Shown here: one piece after another, positions 1 to 9,190 of the stretch | Layout: every line of letters begins with the position of its first letter | Position numbering within the stretch: the stretch's first letter is position 1 | Source of the DNA: JAJZKE01 sp963762395 | GTDB lineage: Bacteria; Patescibacteriota; Saccharimonadia; Saccharimonadales; UBA4665 | Length of the DNA: 64,000 nt | NCBI GenBank assembly: GCA_963762395.1 | Contig: CAVXKL010000004.1 | Coordinates: forward strand, 1-64,000 | Reading direction: 5' to 3' | Position numbers and translations under genes: made by a program | The notes under the pieces: generated by a model | The model's input: only the letters and a program-made list of their open reading frames with translations | Databases searched by the model: none | Told to the model about the DNA's origin: nothing

Positions 1-1
1 G

Positions 2-862
2 CGCTATCGAATCAGCGTGAAGATCGAGCCGGGCGGTGTGGCTGGAACGTGGCTGCGGGATCGTGTACGAGTTGGCGATGCTCTCGACGTCAGTTCCCCT
101 CGCGGCAGCTTCATTCTGCAAGCCGGAGAGCGGCCGGTCGTCCTCCTCAGCGCCGGGATCGGGGCGACACCGGTGCTGGCGATGCTCCATGCGTTGGCGG
201 CGGCCCGGTCGGCCCGGCAAGTCTTATGGCTCCACGCAGCTCGAGATCGCGAACATCATCCCTTTGCCGCCGAAGTCCGCCGCCTGATGCTCGCCTTCCC
301 GCACGGCCGAAGCTATGTCTGCTACAGCAAACCGGCCTCGTCCGACAAGTTGGGCGAGGATTTCGATGCCGCCGGTCATTTGTCGCGATCGGTGCTCGAA
401 GAGATCGGCATCCCGCGAGAAGCGGACGTTTACCTTTGTGGACCGGCTGCCTTTATGGCGGATATGAAGGCGGCACTTGCGGGCTATGGCGTCCCGCCGG
501 AACGGATTCACATCGAGATCTTCAACGGCAGTGAGCCGAAGAGTCCTGGTGTGGTCGGCGCGGTAACACGAAATCCGCATCCACCCGAGGGCGATACCAA
601 CACCGGGTCGTTGGTGTCGTTCGCGCGAAGCGGCATCGCCGCACACTGGAACGCATCGGTCTACCAGAGCATTCTCGAACTGGCCGAAGCGTGCGACGTT
701 CCGGTCCGCTGGGCGTGCCGGAGTGGTGTGTGTCACAGTTGTGAGAGCGGTTTGGTTTCGGGAGCGGTGGCCTACGGACCAGAGCCGCTCGACAAACCCG
801 CTGAAGGCAATATTCTCGTTTGCTGCTCACAACCGATTCGTGATGTCGTCATCGATCTGTGA
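2..862 (+). CDS. MOSC-type FAD/2Fe-2S oxidoreductase, 5'-truncated
   Basis: The reading frame is already open at the first bases (RYRISVKIEP...), so the N-terminus lies outside the window. What remains is a ferredoxin-reductase module: the flavin-binding YRISVK start, the NAD-binding LLSAGIGATPVLAML loop and the YLCGPAAFM motif. A plant-type 2Fe-2S ferredoxin domain follows, with cysteines in CRSGVCHSC and a last one in LVCCSQP. Family knowledge: this order matches the C-terminal part of MOSC-domain plus FAD-binding oxidoreductases (related to phthalate dioxygenase reductases), which pass electrons from NAD(P)H to the iron-sulfur centre. The MOSC half is not visible, so that assignment is inference from overall similarity. 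The substrate is unknown. A stand-alone reductase is the main alternative. Confidence 0.8.
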   Translation, partial: RYRISVKIEPGGVAGTWLRDRVRVGDALDVSSPRGSFILQAGERPVVLLSAGIGATPVLAMLHALAAARSARQVLWLHAARDREHHPFAAEVRRLMLAFPHGRSYVCYSKPASSDKLGEDFDAAGHLSRSVLEEIGIPREADVYLCGPAAFMADMKAALAGYGVPPERIHIEIFNGSEPKSPGVVGAVTRNPHPPEGDTNTGSLVSFARSGIAAHWNASVYQSILELAEACDVPVRWACRSGVCHSCESGLVSGAVAYGPEPLDKPAEGNILVCCSQPIRDVVIDL

Positions 863-1152
863 AGCAAGTCGCCGCCGGAATCTCCGCTGTTTTTCAGTCC
901 GCGCCGTCGCGCCCAATACCCAAAATCGACATCCGACCAAATGCCGCGTCGGATATTCGCCAACTGCCGTACCCCGGGCCGTCCTGAAACCGGCGAGCGT
1001 CTTCCAGATGCTGTAGCGGCGGCAAGTTTGCGAGCCAAGAACGCGCTGCCCCGAAGGCCCCGCACTTGCAGTCAGTGATTCACGTGGTCGGGGGTTGCAC
1101 CCGCACCGGGGTTCTTCTGGCCAACCTACACTACCCAATATGGAGATTTACG

Positions 1153-1674
1153 ATGAGTCTTATCGACAAAGCGCTAAAAGCAAACCAGACGTATGCTAAG
1201 AAGTACGATAGAAAACTGGGGGCGCATCCAGCCCCCAAAATCGCAGTTGTAACCTGCATGGATCCCAGACTTTCAGACCTCCCTGAAATCCTGGGGCTGC
1301 CGCAAGCCGATCTCGACGTTATCCGAACCGGCGGGCCAGCGGTAACCGAAGATGTGCTCGGAGAGCTTGTCGTTTCCACCCGTGTCCTCGGATCGAAGGA
1401 GATCATGCTCCTCAATCACACCGGCTGCGGATTCACGACATTCACGGACGATGAGCTGAACGCGAAACTCACTGCTTTAACCGGCGACGCGTCGCCCGCT
1501 CCGATGCGCTTGTTCTCTTTCAAGGATCCTGAACAGAACACACGGGAACAGATCAAGAAGGTCAGATCACATCCGTGGATCGCCAAAGAAGTTCCTGTGC
1601 GGGGTTTTATTTTCGACGTGGAGACCGGTCTTATCAAGGAAGTCCATCGGGTTCCGAAGGACGCTGCTGCCTGA
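1153..1674 (+). CDS. beta-class carbonic anhydrase
   Basis: This 173-residue protein interconverts CO2 and bicarbonate in the cytoplasm. The zinc-site signatures are clear: CMDPR near residue 36 (Cys ligand and Asp-Arg dyad), RTGGPAVTEDV, and HTGCG near residue 89 (His and Cys ligands). The length fits the short beta/clade-D type. The ATG at 1153 is chosen over the in-frame ATG at 1066 because a GGAG at 1142-1145 precedes it by 7 bases and the family homology begins there. It stands alone between two roughly 300-base spacers, so it is probably monocistronic. Confidence 0.92.
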   Translation: MSLIDKALKANQTYAKKYDRKLGAHPAPKIAVVTCMDPRLSDLPEILGLPQADLDVIRTGGPAVTEDVLGELVVSTRVLGSKEIMLLNHTGCGFTTFTDDELNAKLTALTGDASPAPMRLFSFKDPEQNTREQIKKVRSHPWIAKEVPVRGFIFDVETGLIKEVHRVPKDAAA

Positions 1675-1949
1675 AGGACGGTGACCCCGAGATCGATTCG
1701 AGCGGTGATGGCCCCGAGCTTTGGCGGGCTCGAAATGCCGCTCTTCGATGAAAATTGCTCTGAATCAGGTCCGCCGACCAGGCGAAGATCATGGTGGGAG
1801 AAATTCACGTCGCACTTGTTCGCGGGCATCGTGCTCAAGGTTCGTGAACGAATAGAAGTGCGCCGGTGACAACGTAGTCGTCCCGTTTAGCCGGCGCAGA
1901 TTCGCTGTCCAACTCGTCATCGCGAAAAGTCAGCATCGGAAGTCGGTGT

Positions 1950-2068
1950 GATTGGTGATCATAGTCGCGCGCGAACCGAGCTCAACACACGATCGTGTAC
2001 TGGGACGGCCTAGCTACATGGTCAGTATCATGGAATTCAAGAACGGCAAGGTAGTGCGCGAAGAATGA
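1950..2068 (+). pseudogene. remnant of an NTF2/SnoaL-like protein
   Basis: The 390-base spacer between the carbonic anhydrase and the glycosylase holds no intact gene. Its 3' end reads PSYMVSIMEFKNGKVVREE then a stop, which resembles the conserved last strands of SnoaL/NTF2-like proteins (usually followed by TQYFADPFE...). Pieces in other frames just upstream (IVYWDG, ARTELNT) fit the same family, so at least two frame changes would be needed. I infer a decayed or error-broken copy. The 62-residue ORF at 1681-1869 in the same spacer shows no recognisable features. Confidence 0.35.
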
Positions 2069-2691
2069 AGCGTTCAGATCAGACTGCGTCGGGTGGCCGG
2101 CTCCGCCGTCTTCGCCGAGCGGAGCTTCCGGTGGACACCGTGAAGTTGGCATGCTATTTGATTGGCAAAGTAGTGGTCCACGATGTTGCCGCGGGCAGGC
2201 TCAGCGGGCGGATCGTCGAAACGGAAGCTTATCCAATCGGCGACCCGGCAGGTCATGCGTTCCGTGGGAAGACGCCGCGCAATAGTTCCCTATTTCTCGG
2301 GCGAGGGCACGCTTACGTCTATTTCGTGTATGGGTCCTCGTTCATGCTGAATGTTACAAGCGAGGTACGCGGCGTTGGCGGCGGAGTCCTCTTACGTGCG
2401 CTCGAACCGCTTGAGGGAATCGACTTGATGCAACGCTCCCGCGCCGCGACGCGCTTGACCGATTTGGCCAGGGGTCCTGGCCGGCTCACCGAAGCGATGC
2501 GGATTGATCTCAGACAAGATGGCCTGGATTTGTGCGCCGCCGGTCCACTTTGGCTCGCGGCGACAGCGCAGAATACTGGTGCCATCGGCAAGAGCGCGCG
2601 CATTGGCCTGACCCGCAACGTCGATCGACGGTGGCGATTTTATGAGCGCGGTAATCCGTACGTGAGTGGTCCGAAGAGGCTACGCGAGTAG
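2065..2691 (+). CDS. mpg: 3-methyladenine DNA glycosylase (AAG/MPG family)
   Basis: A base-excision repair enzyme that flips out and removes alkylated purines. This 208-residue protein carries the family landmarks in order: RIVETEAY (catalytic Glu region), DPAGHAFRGKTPRN, GHAYVYFVYG, LLRALEP, LARGPGRLTEA and the C-terminal WRFYERGNPYVSG. The length is normal for bacterial members. The start is the only ATG before the conserved LPVDTVKLACYLIGK region and it overlaps the end of the NTF2-like remnant. No operon partner is evident. Confidence 0.93.
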   Translation: MKRSDQTASGGRLRRLRRAELPVDTVKLACYLIGKVVVHDVAAGRLSGRIVETEAYPIGDPAGHAFRGKTPRNSSLFLGRGHAYVYFVYGSSFMLNVTSEVRGVGGGVLLRALEPLEGIDLMQRSRAATRLTDLARGPGRLTEAMRIDLRQDGLDLCAAGPLWLAATAQNTGAIGKSARIGLTRNVDRRWRFYERGNPYVSGPKRLRE

Positions 2692-2846
2692 TTCGGCGGC
2701 CGACTGGATTAATACGATCGATCCCGACGGTCCCAGTGCTGATGAGTCGCTGGCGGACTGCCGACACCGCATATTGATCTTGGTCGCAGTGGCTCTCACC
2801 TCGCCCACGTCGTACTGGATACTAACTCACATATTCCGAGTGGAGC

Positions 2847-4362
2847 GTGATTTGCTCTTCTGACAGAGAGCAGCTGCTAGACGGATACGCCAAAGTGGCC
2901 GCTGACGGAAGGAAATTCGTGCAGCAAATTGATGTCAGAACGAACAACGATTCCCTTGTGATTCTGATGGCTGCGATTCCCGTCTTCGCTCAAAGTCCGC
3001 CGGCGTCGCCCGATCGCCCATGGCATACCTCCGACGAACGGCGAATCACAAACGATGGGAAGCGTCTTCGTCAACCGGTTCTTCCCATCGAGCCCGACAA
3101 AGCCTATTCCTTAGCGGAATTGATCGATCTGGCTGAAGCCCACAATCCCGAGACTCGCGTCGCTTGGGAAAACGCCCGCGCCCAGGGGGCAGCCCTCGGA
3201 ATCGCACGCAGCGAACTGTATCCGACCTTATCGGCTGTGGCGCTCTCGGGAGTGGATCGCGCAGGAGATTCCGCTTGGCACCCGGTTCTACCGCCACACG
3301 GATCCGGCGGATCAGGTGTCACTGGATCTCAACTACACAATCTTTGACTTCGGGGCCCGTCGCGGCCGAATCGCCGCGGAGAGCGCGCGAGTACTGGCGG
3401 CGAACTTCGGTTTTAACGACGTTCACCGGAGACTCATCTTTCAGGTTCAGCAGGCCTATTATCGCCTGCTGAATGCGTCAGCTCAGGACACCGCCGCAAG
3501 AGCAAGTTTGGCCAATGCGGAGGCGGTGCAACAAGCCGCGGAGGAGCGGCTGCGTAATGGTTTGGCAACTCTGCCCGACGTTCTGGAGGCGCGCAGTGCG
3601 ACCGCGCAATCGCAATATGATCTGCAGGCAGTGTTAGGCGCGGAGCAAAGCGCTCGGGGTGATTTAGCTACAGCCTTGGGAGCCCCTGCCGCCACAATGA
3701 TTCGCGTCGAGCCGCTGAGCGAAGTACCTACTCCCGAGTCGATCGGCGAGACCGTCGAGCAGGCGATTTATCGCGCTCTCGACCAGCGGCCAGACCTCCA
3801 GGCTGAGGTGGCCGGCGTCCGCTTGGCGGAGGCGCAGCGGAAGGAGGCGCGGGCTGCGTACTATCCCAGCTTGAATTTCAGAGCCAACCCGAGCGCTCAA
3901 TCGCTTTACCTGCAACAGCAAACGTTGCCTTGGGGACATACAGCCGACTTAACCGGCGGACTGGCCCTGAGCTTAAACTGGACCGTGTTTGACGGAGGCG
4001 CGCGTCGAAGCCGCCTGATGCAGGCGGAAGCCGAAATCCGCGGGGCCGAGTCGCAGGTCAGCGCTGCGCGCGATAGCATCGAGGACGAAGTTTGGACCGC
4101 CTATTCGAATTTGAACACCGCCTTTCGCCAGCGCGAGGCGGCCACCGCGCTGCTGGACTCCGCCACCCAGTCCTATGCCGCCGCTCTTGAATCCTACAAT
4201 TACGGTGTTCGCAACCTGTTGGACGTCACCGCAGCCCAGAAGGTTCTCGCCCAGGCCCGCTCGGCAGACATCCTGGCGCGGACGCAGGTACTAACCACCC
4301 TGGCAGATCTGGCGTTCCGTTCCGGCGACTCGATCCAATCCAACACCAGGAAGACCGCGGCC
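2847..4362 (+). CDS. mdtP: TolC/MdtP-like outer membrane efflux protein (frameshifted)
   Basis: Outer-membrane channel of a tripartite efflux pump. The frame starting at 2847 covers the N-terminus (probable signal end VFAQ, then YSLAELIDLAEAHNPETRVAWENARAQG). After about 3260 the homology moves to the next frame (IPLGTRFYRHTD, LDLNYTIFDFGARRGR). Removing one G from GATCGCGCAGG near 3259-3261 restores a continuous TolC protein, so this is one gene with a single-base indel. Two OEP repeats are visible (DFGARRGR and FDGGARRSR). The exact start is uncertain; ATG at 2967 would give a short signal peptide. No stop codon separates it from the downstream ytcA frame. It heads the mdtP-ytcA-mdtN-mdtO set. 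Confidence 0.8.
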
Positions 4363-4632
4363 ATGAGCACTAATGGATGTCGGCGCATTTCGGGGTGTGA
4401 GTTAATGCTCGCAGCGTTCTTCTTGACGGGTTGCGGGCGGGCTCCTTCTTTCGATGTTCTAGGGTCGTTCTTTCCAGCCTGGCTTGTGTGCCTGGCGTTG
4501 GGCCTGGTGCTCACGGCGGCCGCTCGATGGCTCCTGTTGCGCCTTCATATTGTGATCGCGCTTCCAGTTTTGACCTATCCGAGCCTGACGGCGCTCTTTA
4601 GTTTCGCGCTTTGGCTCGCGTTATTTCGATAG
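4363..4632 (+). CDS. ytcA: YtcA-family small lipoprotein/membrane protein
   Basis: The 89 codons from ATG 4363 have a lipoprotein-type signal ending in FFLTGCGRAPSF, then two hydrophobic segments (LVCLALGLVLTAAARWLLL and PSLTALFSFALWLALF). This is the YtcA pattern. In Enterobacteria ytcA lies next to mdtN-mdtO-mdtP, and the same partners are here. Its job in the pump is unknown. It is in frame with the preceding TolC gene with no stop between them. It may therefore be translated as a fusion, or a lost stop/indel joins them artificially. The internal signal-peptide-like start argues for a separate protein. Confidence 0.7.
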   Translation: MSTNGCRRISGCELMLAAFFLTGCGRAPSFDVLGSFFPAWLVCLALGLVLTAAARWLLLRLHIVIALPVLTYPSLTALFSFALWLALFR

Positions 4633-4646
4633 GGAGGAAAATCCTG

Positions 4647-5861
4647 ATGACGTCCAACACCGATACGAAAATTGGAAGGGTGCTCGGAGGTGTGCTGAGC
4701 GCTGCTATCGTGATTGGCGCAGTGGCGCTAGGGCTTATGGTGCTGTATCACGTGAATTCCTATCCACGAACCGACGATGCCGAGATACTCGCCAACTTCA
4801 TCGGAATTGCGCCTCAGGTGGAGGGTCCGATCCTGCGTCTGAATGTACGCGACAACCAGTTCGTGAAGCAAGGGGACCTGCTTTACGAAATCGATGACCG
4901 GCCTTATCGCTACGCTCTGGAGAACGCAGTTTCAGAGCAGGCGGCTCTCGAGGGACAGATCTCGGATGAGCGGCGAAGAATCGCGGCGCTGGTGAGCGCG
5001 GTTTCCGTTTCCCAGGCAAATATTCAAGGCACGGAAGCCGACGTGACTCGATCGGCGGCGACGGTGGATCAGGCACGGGCTGACGTGGCAAACGCCGAAC
5101 AGGGCGTCAGCCGCGCCAAAGCGGAGTGGACCTATGCGAATAATAACCTGCATCGAATTGAGCCTTTGCTGGTCAAGCAGTTTGTCACTGTGGATCAAGT
5201 GGATCGGGCGAGGACTTCGGAGATTGCGGAGGCACAAGCTCTGAAGCAGGCGGAATCTCAACTGCGGCTGGCGCAGGCGGGATTGCAGTCCACGTTGGCT
5301 CAACAGGAACGCTCCCGGGCGATGCTGGTACAGAGCAAGGCCCAGCACGAACAGGCACAGAATGCGGTGACCACGCTCGAACCATTGGTCAACCAGCGCG
5401 GCGCAAGAGCCTCGGCTGTAGAGACAGCCCGCTACAATCTCAACAACTGCCGGGTCTATGCGCCGTTTGCGGCTCGCGTCACGAATCTGACGATTTCAGA
5501 AGGCGCCTACGCACACATCGGCCAGCAGGTGTTCACACTGATCGACGCGCGCACGTGGTGGGCGGTCGCCAACTTTCGTGAAGGCCAGCTACAGCACATC
5601 GCTCCCGGAATGCGGGCCGAGGTCTATGTGATGTCCAAACCAGATGTCCGTTTCACGGGCGTGGTGGACAGCATCGGCTTCGGGGTGACTCCGGATGCAG
5701 ACGTGGTGGGCCGTTTGGGAGCAGTCCTTCCGGATGTGCAGAGAACCCTGAACTGGGTGCACCTGGCCACTCGCTACCCGGTTCGCGTGCGTGTGGAAAA
5801 CCCTCCCCAGGACTTGTTTCGAGTGAGCGAGTCGGCGGTTGTCGTGATTCGAGGACGTTGA
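4647..5861 (+). CDS. mdtN: MdtN-like HlyD/EmrA periplasmic adaptor
   Basis: Membrane fusion protein linking an inner-membrane FUSC component to the outer-membrane channel. About 404 residues: one N-terminal membrane segment (IVIGAVALGLMVLYHV), the barrel-sandwich start YPRTDDAEILANFIGIAPQVEG, a lipoyl-type IDDRPYRYAL, a long Ala/Gln-rich coiled-coil hairpin from roughly 100 to 265, then the closing lipoyl strand VYAPFAARVTNLTISEGAY. The ATG at 4647 is preferred because GGGAGGA lies at 4632-4638. It starts 14 bases after ytcA and its stop almost touches mdtO. Confidence 0.9.
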   Translation: MTSNTDTKIGRVLGGVLSAAIVIGAVALGLMVLYHVNSYPRTDDAEILANFIGIAPQVEGPILRLNVRDNQFVKQGDLLYEIDDRPYRYALENAVSEQAALEGQISDERRRIAALVSAVSVSQANIQGTEADVTRSAATVDQARADVANAEQGVSRAKAEWTYANNNLHRIEPLLVKQFVTVDQVDRARTSEIAEAQALKQAESQLRLAQAGLQSTLAQQERSRAMLVQSKAQHEQAQNAVTTLEPLVNQRGARASAVETARYNLNNCRVYAPFAARVTNLTISEGAYAHIGQQVFTLIDARTWWAVANFREGQLQHIAPGMRAEVYVMSKPDVRFTGVVDSIGFGVTPDADVVGRLGAVLPDVQRTLNWVHLATRYPVRVRVENPPQDLFRVSESAVVVIRGR

Positions 5862-5862
5862 G

Positions 5863-8013
5863 GTGGGCACCCTCGCGCACGACATACCGGACGTACCCCG
5901 GCCATTGACGTGGTTATGGGAATTCCTTAAACATGAACTCGCTCCGTATCCAGGCCGGGCCGTGACAGTGGCGCGCATGGTTCTCGCTGCAACTTTGGTC
6001 ATGATTATCTGCAACACGTTTCGCATTCCTTACGCGTTTCTAGGCGGCATCTATGCACTGCTCATTTCGCGCGAAAGCCCTCGAGCCACTCTGAGCTCGG
6101 CGGGAACGGTACTCCTTCTTGCCGCAACCGGCGTCGCCTATGTATTAGTCTCCGTCCAATTTGTTATCAGCGTCCCACTTCTTCACTTTCTTTGGAACAT
6201 CGGTTCGCTCTTCCTGGCCTTCTATGCGCTCACGGTAGTAACCAACTACGGAGCGTTTGTGGGATTCGCCCTGGTGATCTCCATCGCCGTTACCATTTGG
6301 GACCGGCATGTGTCAGCCGAGACCAACGTCGAAGATACGCTTTGGCTTTTCTTGGTGGCGCTCATAGCAGTCGTTGTTACCTCAGGGGTAGAGCTGGCCT
6401 TTAGACGTATGCGGCCCGGAGACGATATCGTTGTGCCCGTCGCCGACCGTTTGGCCGCGATTCACAGCGTGTTGATTTGCTACTCGGAAGGGCGCCCGGT
6501 GGATCAGGCTACCGAAGAAAAGGTCATCCGGTTGGGCATGCTTGGAACATCAACATTGCGGCGCGCTTTGCGGCGGTCGGATTATTCGCCCCAGTACAGG
6601 GCACAGATGAGCGGTGTTGTAGCGCTGGTTGGAAGGCTCGTGGATATTACGACAGCGCTAACCCAGCTCAGTTTTGAGCCTTCCAGCATTGATCAGGAGC
6701 ATTTGCGGAACTTGGCGGCGGCCGTCGCGAGCATCCGTAGCGATCTAATGTCCCGGCGAATTCCAGGCTCGATTCAGGTGAACACCGAAGATGAACCGCA
6801 TCGTGTGCCGTTGCTGCGTGAGATGGAGAATACAATCGCGCTAATCCCTCAAGCATTTGCAGGTTCTCGATCCATCGACGAGTATCAAGCGCCTTCAGAA
6901 GAGATGCCAAGATCAAAGCTTATCGCCGCCGACGCGTTCGTCAACCCGGAGCACTTCAGGTTCGCGCTGAAAGGGTGCTTTGCAGTGAGCGCGTGTTACG
7001 TCATCTATAACGCCATCGACTGGCCGGGCATGGCCGTACCGGTGATGCTCACCTGTTTCTTGACTGCGGTCTCCACGATCGGTACATCTCGACAGAGACA
7101 GGTCCTGCGTTTCGCGGGCTTCGTGGTGGGTGGCCTTCTAATCGGCATGAGCGCCCAGGTGTTCATTCTGCCGTACCTCGATTCGATTGCGGGATTCACG
7201 GTTTTTTTCGTGCTCGTCACAGCGCTGGCCGCGTGGTTCATGACGTCCAGCCCTCGATTATCATTCTTCGGGCTGCAACTTGGCGCGGTGTTCTTCGTGA
7301 TCAACATAAATCAGAAGTTCGCGAGGGAGACGTCGCTCTCCGTGGCAAGGGACCGCGTTGCCGGGGTCTTCCTGGGGCTGCTGATGATGTGGTTGATATT
7401 CGATCAACTCTGGAGCGCCTCGGCGAGTGTCGAGATGAGGAGAGTGTTTATTTCCACTTTGCGTCTGTTAGCTCAGTTCGCACGGGAACCAGTTTCAGCT
7501 GACATCCGGTCGGCGATCCAGCGCACCTCTGCCCTTCACGATACGATCAATACCAAATTCGATAACGTGAGATCACTTGCCGATGGGGTTCTTCTCGAAT
7601 TCGGTCCCTCGCGGCGCCACGACCTGGCTTTGCGCGACCGCATCCGGAGGTGGCAACCCCAATTGCGGGCACTCTTCCTAATGCGGAGTGCATCCCTCAA
7701 GTACCGTCTCCAATTGCCGGGCTTCGAACTGCCGGAGGCTGTGATTGCCTCCCTTCAGGCGTATGATGAGTGTTCTGCTCAGATGCTTGAGAATATAGCG
7801 GATCGAATGGAGGGTAAGACGTCGCAAGGAAGACCTGTGTCTGCGGACTCCTTCGCACTCCTGGAGCAGATACGGGAATCGTGTCGCGTGGACGAATCGC
7901 GACTATTGCTCTCAGAGCACGGCGCAACATTCGTCCCTTTGCTTCGTCAGATTGACCGATTGACAACCCGTCTGGCGAACCAGATCGCGATGGAAATTGA
8001 TCGGCCTGACTAG
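5863..8013 (+). CDS. mdtO: MdtO-like FUSC-family inner membrane transporter
   Basis: 716 residues with two blocks of membrane helices (about 40-180 and 355-510), each followed by a soluble region. This is the duplicated layout of fusaric-acid resistance/aromatic-acid exporter proteins. Motifs such as GGIYALLISRESPR and the second block WPGMAVPVMLTCFLTA fit the FUSC domain. The start is GTG at 5863, one base after the mdtN stop, so translational coupling is likely. Together with MdtN and MdtP it should form a tripartite exporter. Substrates are unknown; family members export organic acids and dyes. Confidence 0.9.
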   Translation: MGTLAHDIPDVPRPLTWLWEFLKHELAPYPGRAVTVARMVLAATLVMIICNTFRIPYAFLGGIYALLISRESPRATLSSAGTVLLLAATGVAYVLVSVQFVISVPLLHFLWNIGSLFLAFYALTVVTNYGAFVGFALVISIAVTIWDRHVSAETNVEDTLWLFLVALIAVVVTSGVELAFRRMRPGDDIVVPVADRLAAIHSVLICYSEGRPVDQATEEKVIRLGMLGTSTLRRALRRSDYSPQYRAQMSGVVALVGRLVDITTALTQLSFEPSSIDQEHLRNLAAAVASIRSDLMSRRIPGSIQVNTEDEPHRVPLLREMENTIALIPQAFAGSRSIDEYQAPSEEMPRSKLIAADAFVNPEHFRFALKGCFAVSACYVIYNAIDWPGMAVPVMLTCFLTAVSTIGTSRQRQVLRFAGFVVGGLLIGMSAQVFILPYLDSIAGFTVFFVLVTALAAWFMTSSPRLSFFGLQLGAVFFVININQKFARETSLSVARDRVAGVFLGLLMMWLIFDQLWSASASVEMRRVFISTLRLLAQFAREPVSADIRSAIQRTSALHDTINTKFDNVRSLADGVLLEFGPSRRHDLALRDRIRRWQPQLRALFLMRSASLKYRLQLPGFELPEAVIASLQAYDECSAQMLENIADRMEGKTSQGRPVSADSFALLEQIRESCRVDESRLLLSEHGATFVPLLRQIDRLTTRLANQIAMEIDRPD

Positions 8014-8079
8014 CGGACAAGTGCGCGCGTTCCGATGCTAGGAATCAACGGACCTCGTGCCAGCTTGTCGGCCTAACGA

Positions 8080-8967
8080 TTAGTGTGCTGGAGCACCCTT
8101 GAGGGACGTGTTAAATAGCCGGAGGCGCGAATACACGACCTGTTTGACGGATTCGACCACGTCCGGCAGCAGCTTGTAGGGGACCACTTCGTCCGGCTTC
8201 TTCGCCAGCGCGGACTCCAATCCGCGGCGCCACGCAACCCGCAATTCCGTGTTTATGTGGACGATCGTGATTCCAGCTTCAATCGCGTCCAGAAACCCTT
8301 GGTCGTCCGTACCAGATCCTCCATGCAGAGTGAGAGGTTTTCGCGTTGCGCGCTTGATCGCAGCGATCCGCGCCGGATCCACGTGCTTCTTGGTTTCGCC
8401 CTCCACCATGCTCTTTAGCATCCCGTGCATGGTACCCACCGCCGGCGCGAGCACATCCACGCCGGTACGCCGGACGAACTCGCTCGCTTGTTCAGGCGTG
8501 GTCATCGGGCTCATGTTTTCGGGGATCTTGTCGTGAATTGAAGAAGAACTGCCGATGAAACCAAGTTCGCCCTCCACCACAATGGAGGGGTGGATCGCTT
8601 TCATCTCGGTCACCGCTTGCTTCGTCTTAGTCACATTCTCTTCGAACGGCAACGCGGAGCAATCGAACACCACTGAGTCAAAACCGGCTTGGGCAGCCTC
8701 GCGAGCCTTCTCGATCGAATGAGTGTGGTCGGCATTAAGGTATATGGGAAAGCCGTCCTGTTCCCGAATGCTGCGAACCAACGCGGCGATCTGGTGGACG
8801 CCGATGAAGTCGCGCTCGCCCTCAGAGACACCGACCAGAACCGGCACATTAACTTCGCGAGCTGCTAAGTACACTGCCTTCAGCGCCACCAAATCAGAGA
8901 TATTGAAATGCCCTACCGCCACCTTCTGCTGATCGGCTTCGGCCAGAATCTGCTGTAACGGCTTCAT
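8080..8967 (-). CDS. class II fructose-bisphosphate aldolase family
   Basis: Zinc-dependent aldolase of glycolysis/gluconeogenesis (or a close tagatose/ketose-bisphosphate relative). 295 residues from the ATG at 8967, which has a strong AGGAGGTGAAA Shine-Dalgarno directly upstream. Zinc and substrate motifs: NADHTHS, VVEGELGFIG, GTMHGM, and LHGGSGT for phosphate binding; HINTELR completes the barrel. It lies opposite the transketolase across a 220-base divergent spacer, so two central-carbon genes share an intergenic region. Which ketose bisphosphate is preferred cannot be told from sequence alone. Confidence 0.88.
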   Translation of the reverse strand: MKPLQQILAEADQQKVAVGHFNISDLVALKAVYLAAREVNVPVLVGVSEGERDFIGVHQIAALVRSIREQDGFPIYLNADHTHSIEKAREAAQAGFDSVVFDCSALPFEENVTKTKQAVTEMKAIHPSIVVEGELGFIGSSSSIHDKIPENMSPMTTPEQASEFVRRTGVDVLAPAVGTMHGMLKSMVEGETKKHVDPARIAAIKRATRKPLTLHGGSGTDDQGFLDAIEAGITIVHINTELRVAWRRGLESALAKKPDEVVPYKLLPDVVESVKQVVYSRLRLFNTSLKGAPAH

Positions 8968-9190
8968 TTTCACCTCCTCGGATGATCTTGCTTGCACGAC
9001 GAATTCCATTCAGAAGCTGCACTGAAGGCTTGCGCAAAATGGTTCTTCCATTGACCGTGCCATTTCTTTCTGTGTCGGCGGATCGACTTCAGTCAACGGA
9101 CTGTACCATCCAAGAACCTGAGAAGGCGGCTCGATCTAAATGGTCCCGCGATTGCTCCCGTTCGCGTACGGCCGTCAGTGGAGGCAGAAT

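Noticed and set aside
1681..1869. A 62-residue ORF after the carbonic anhydrase
   Set aside because: No ribosome site, no family likeness, in a spacer that also holds a decayed gene.
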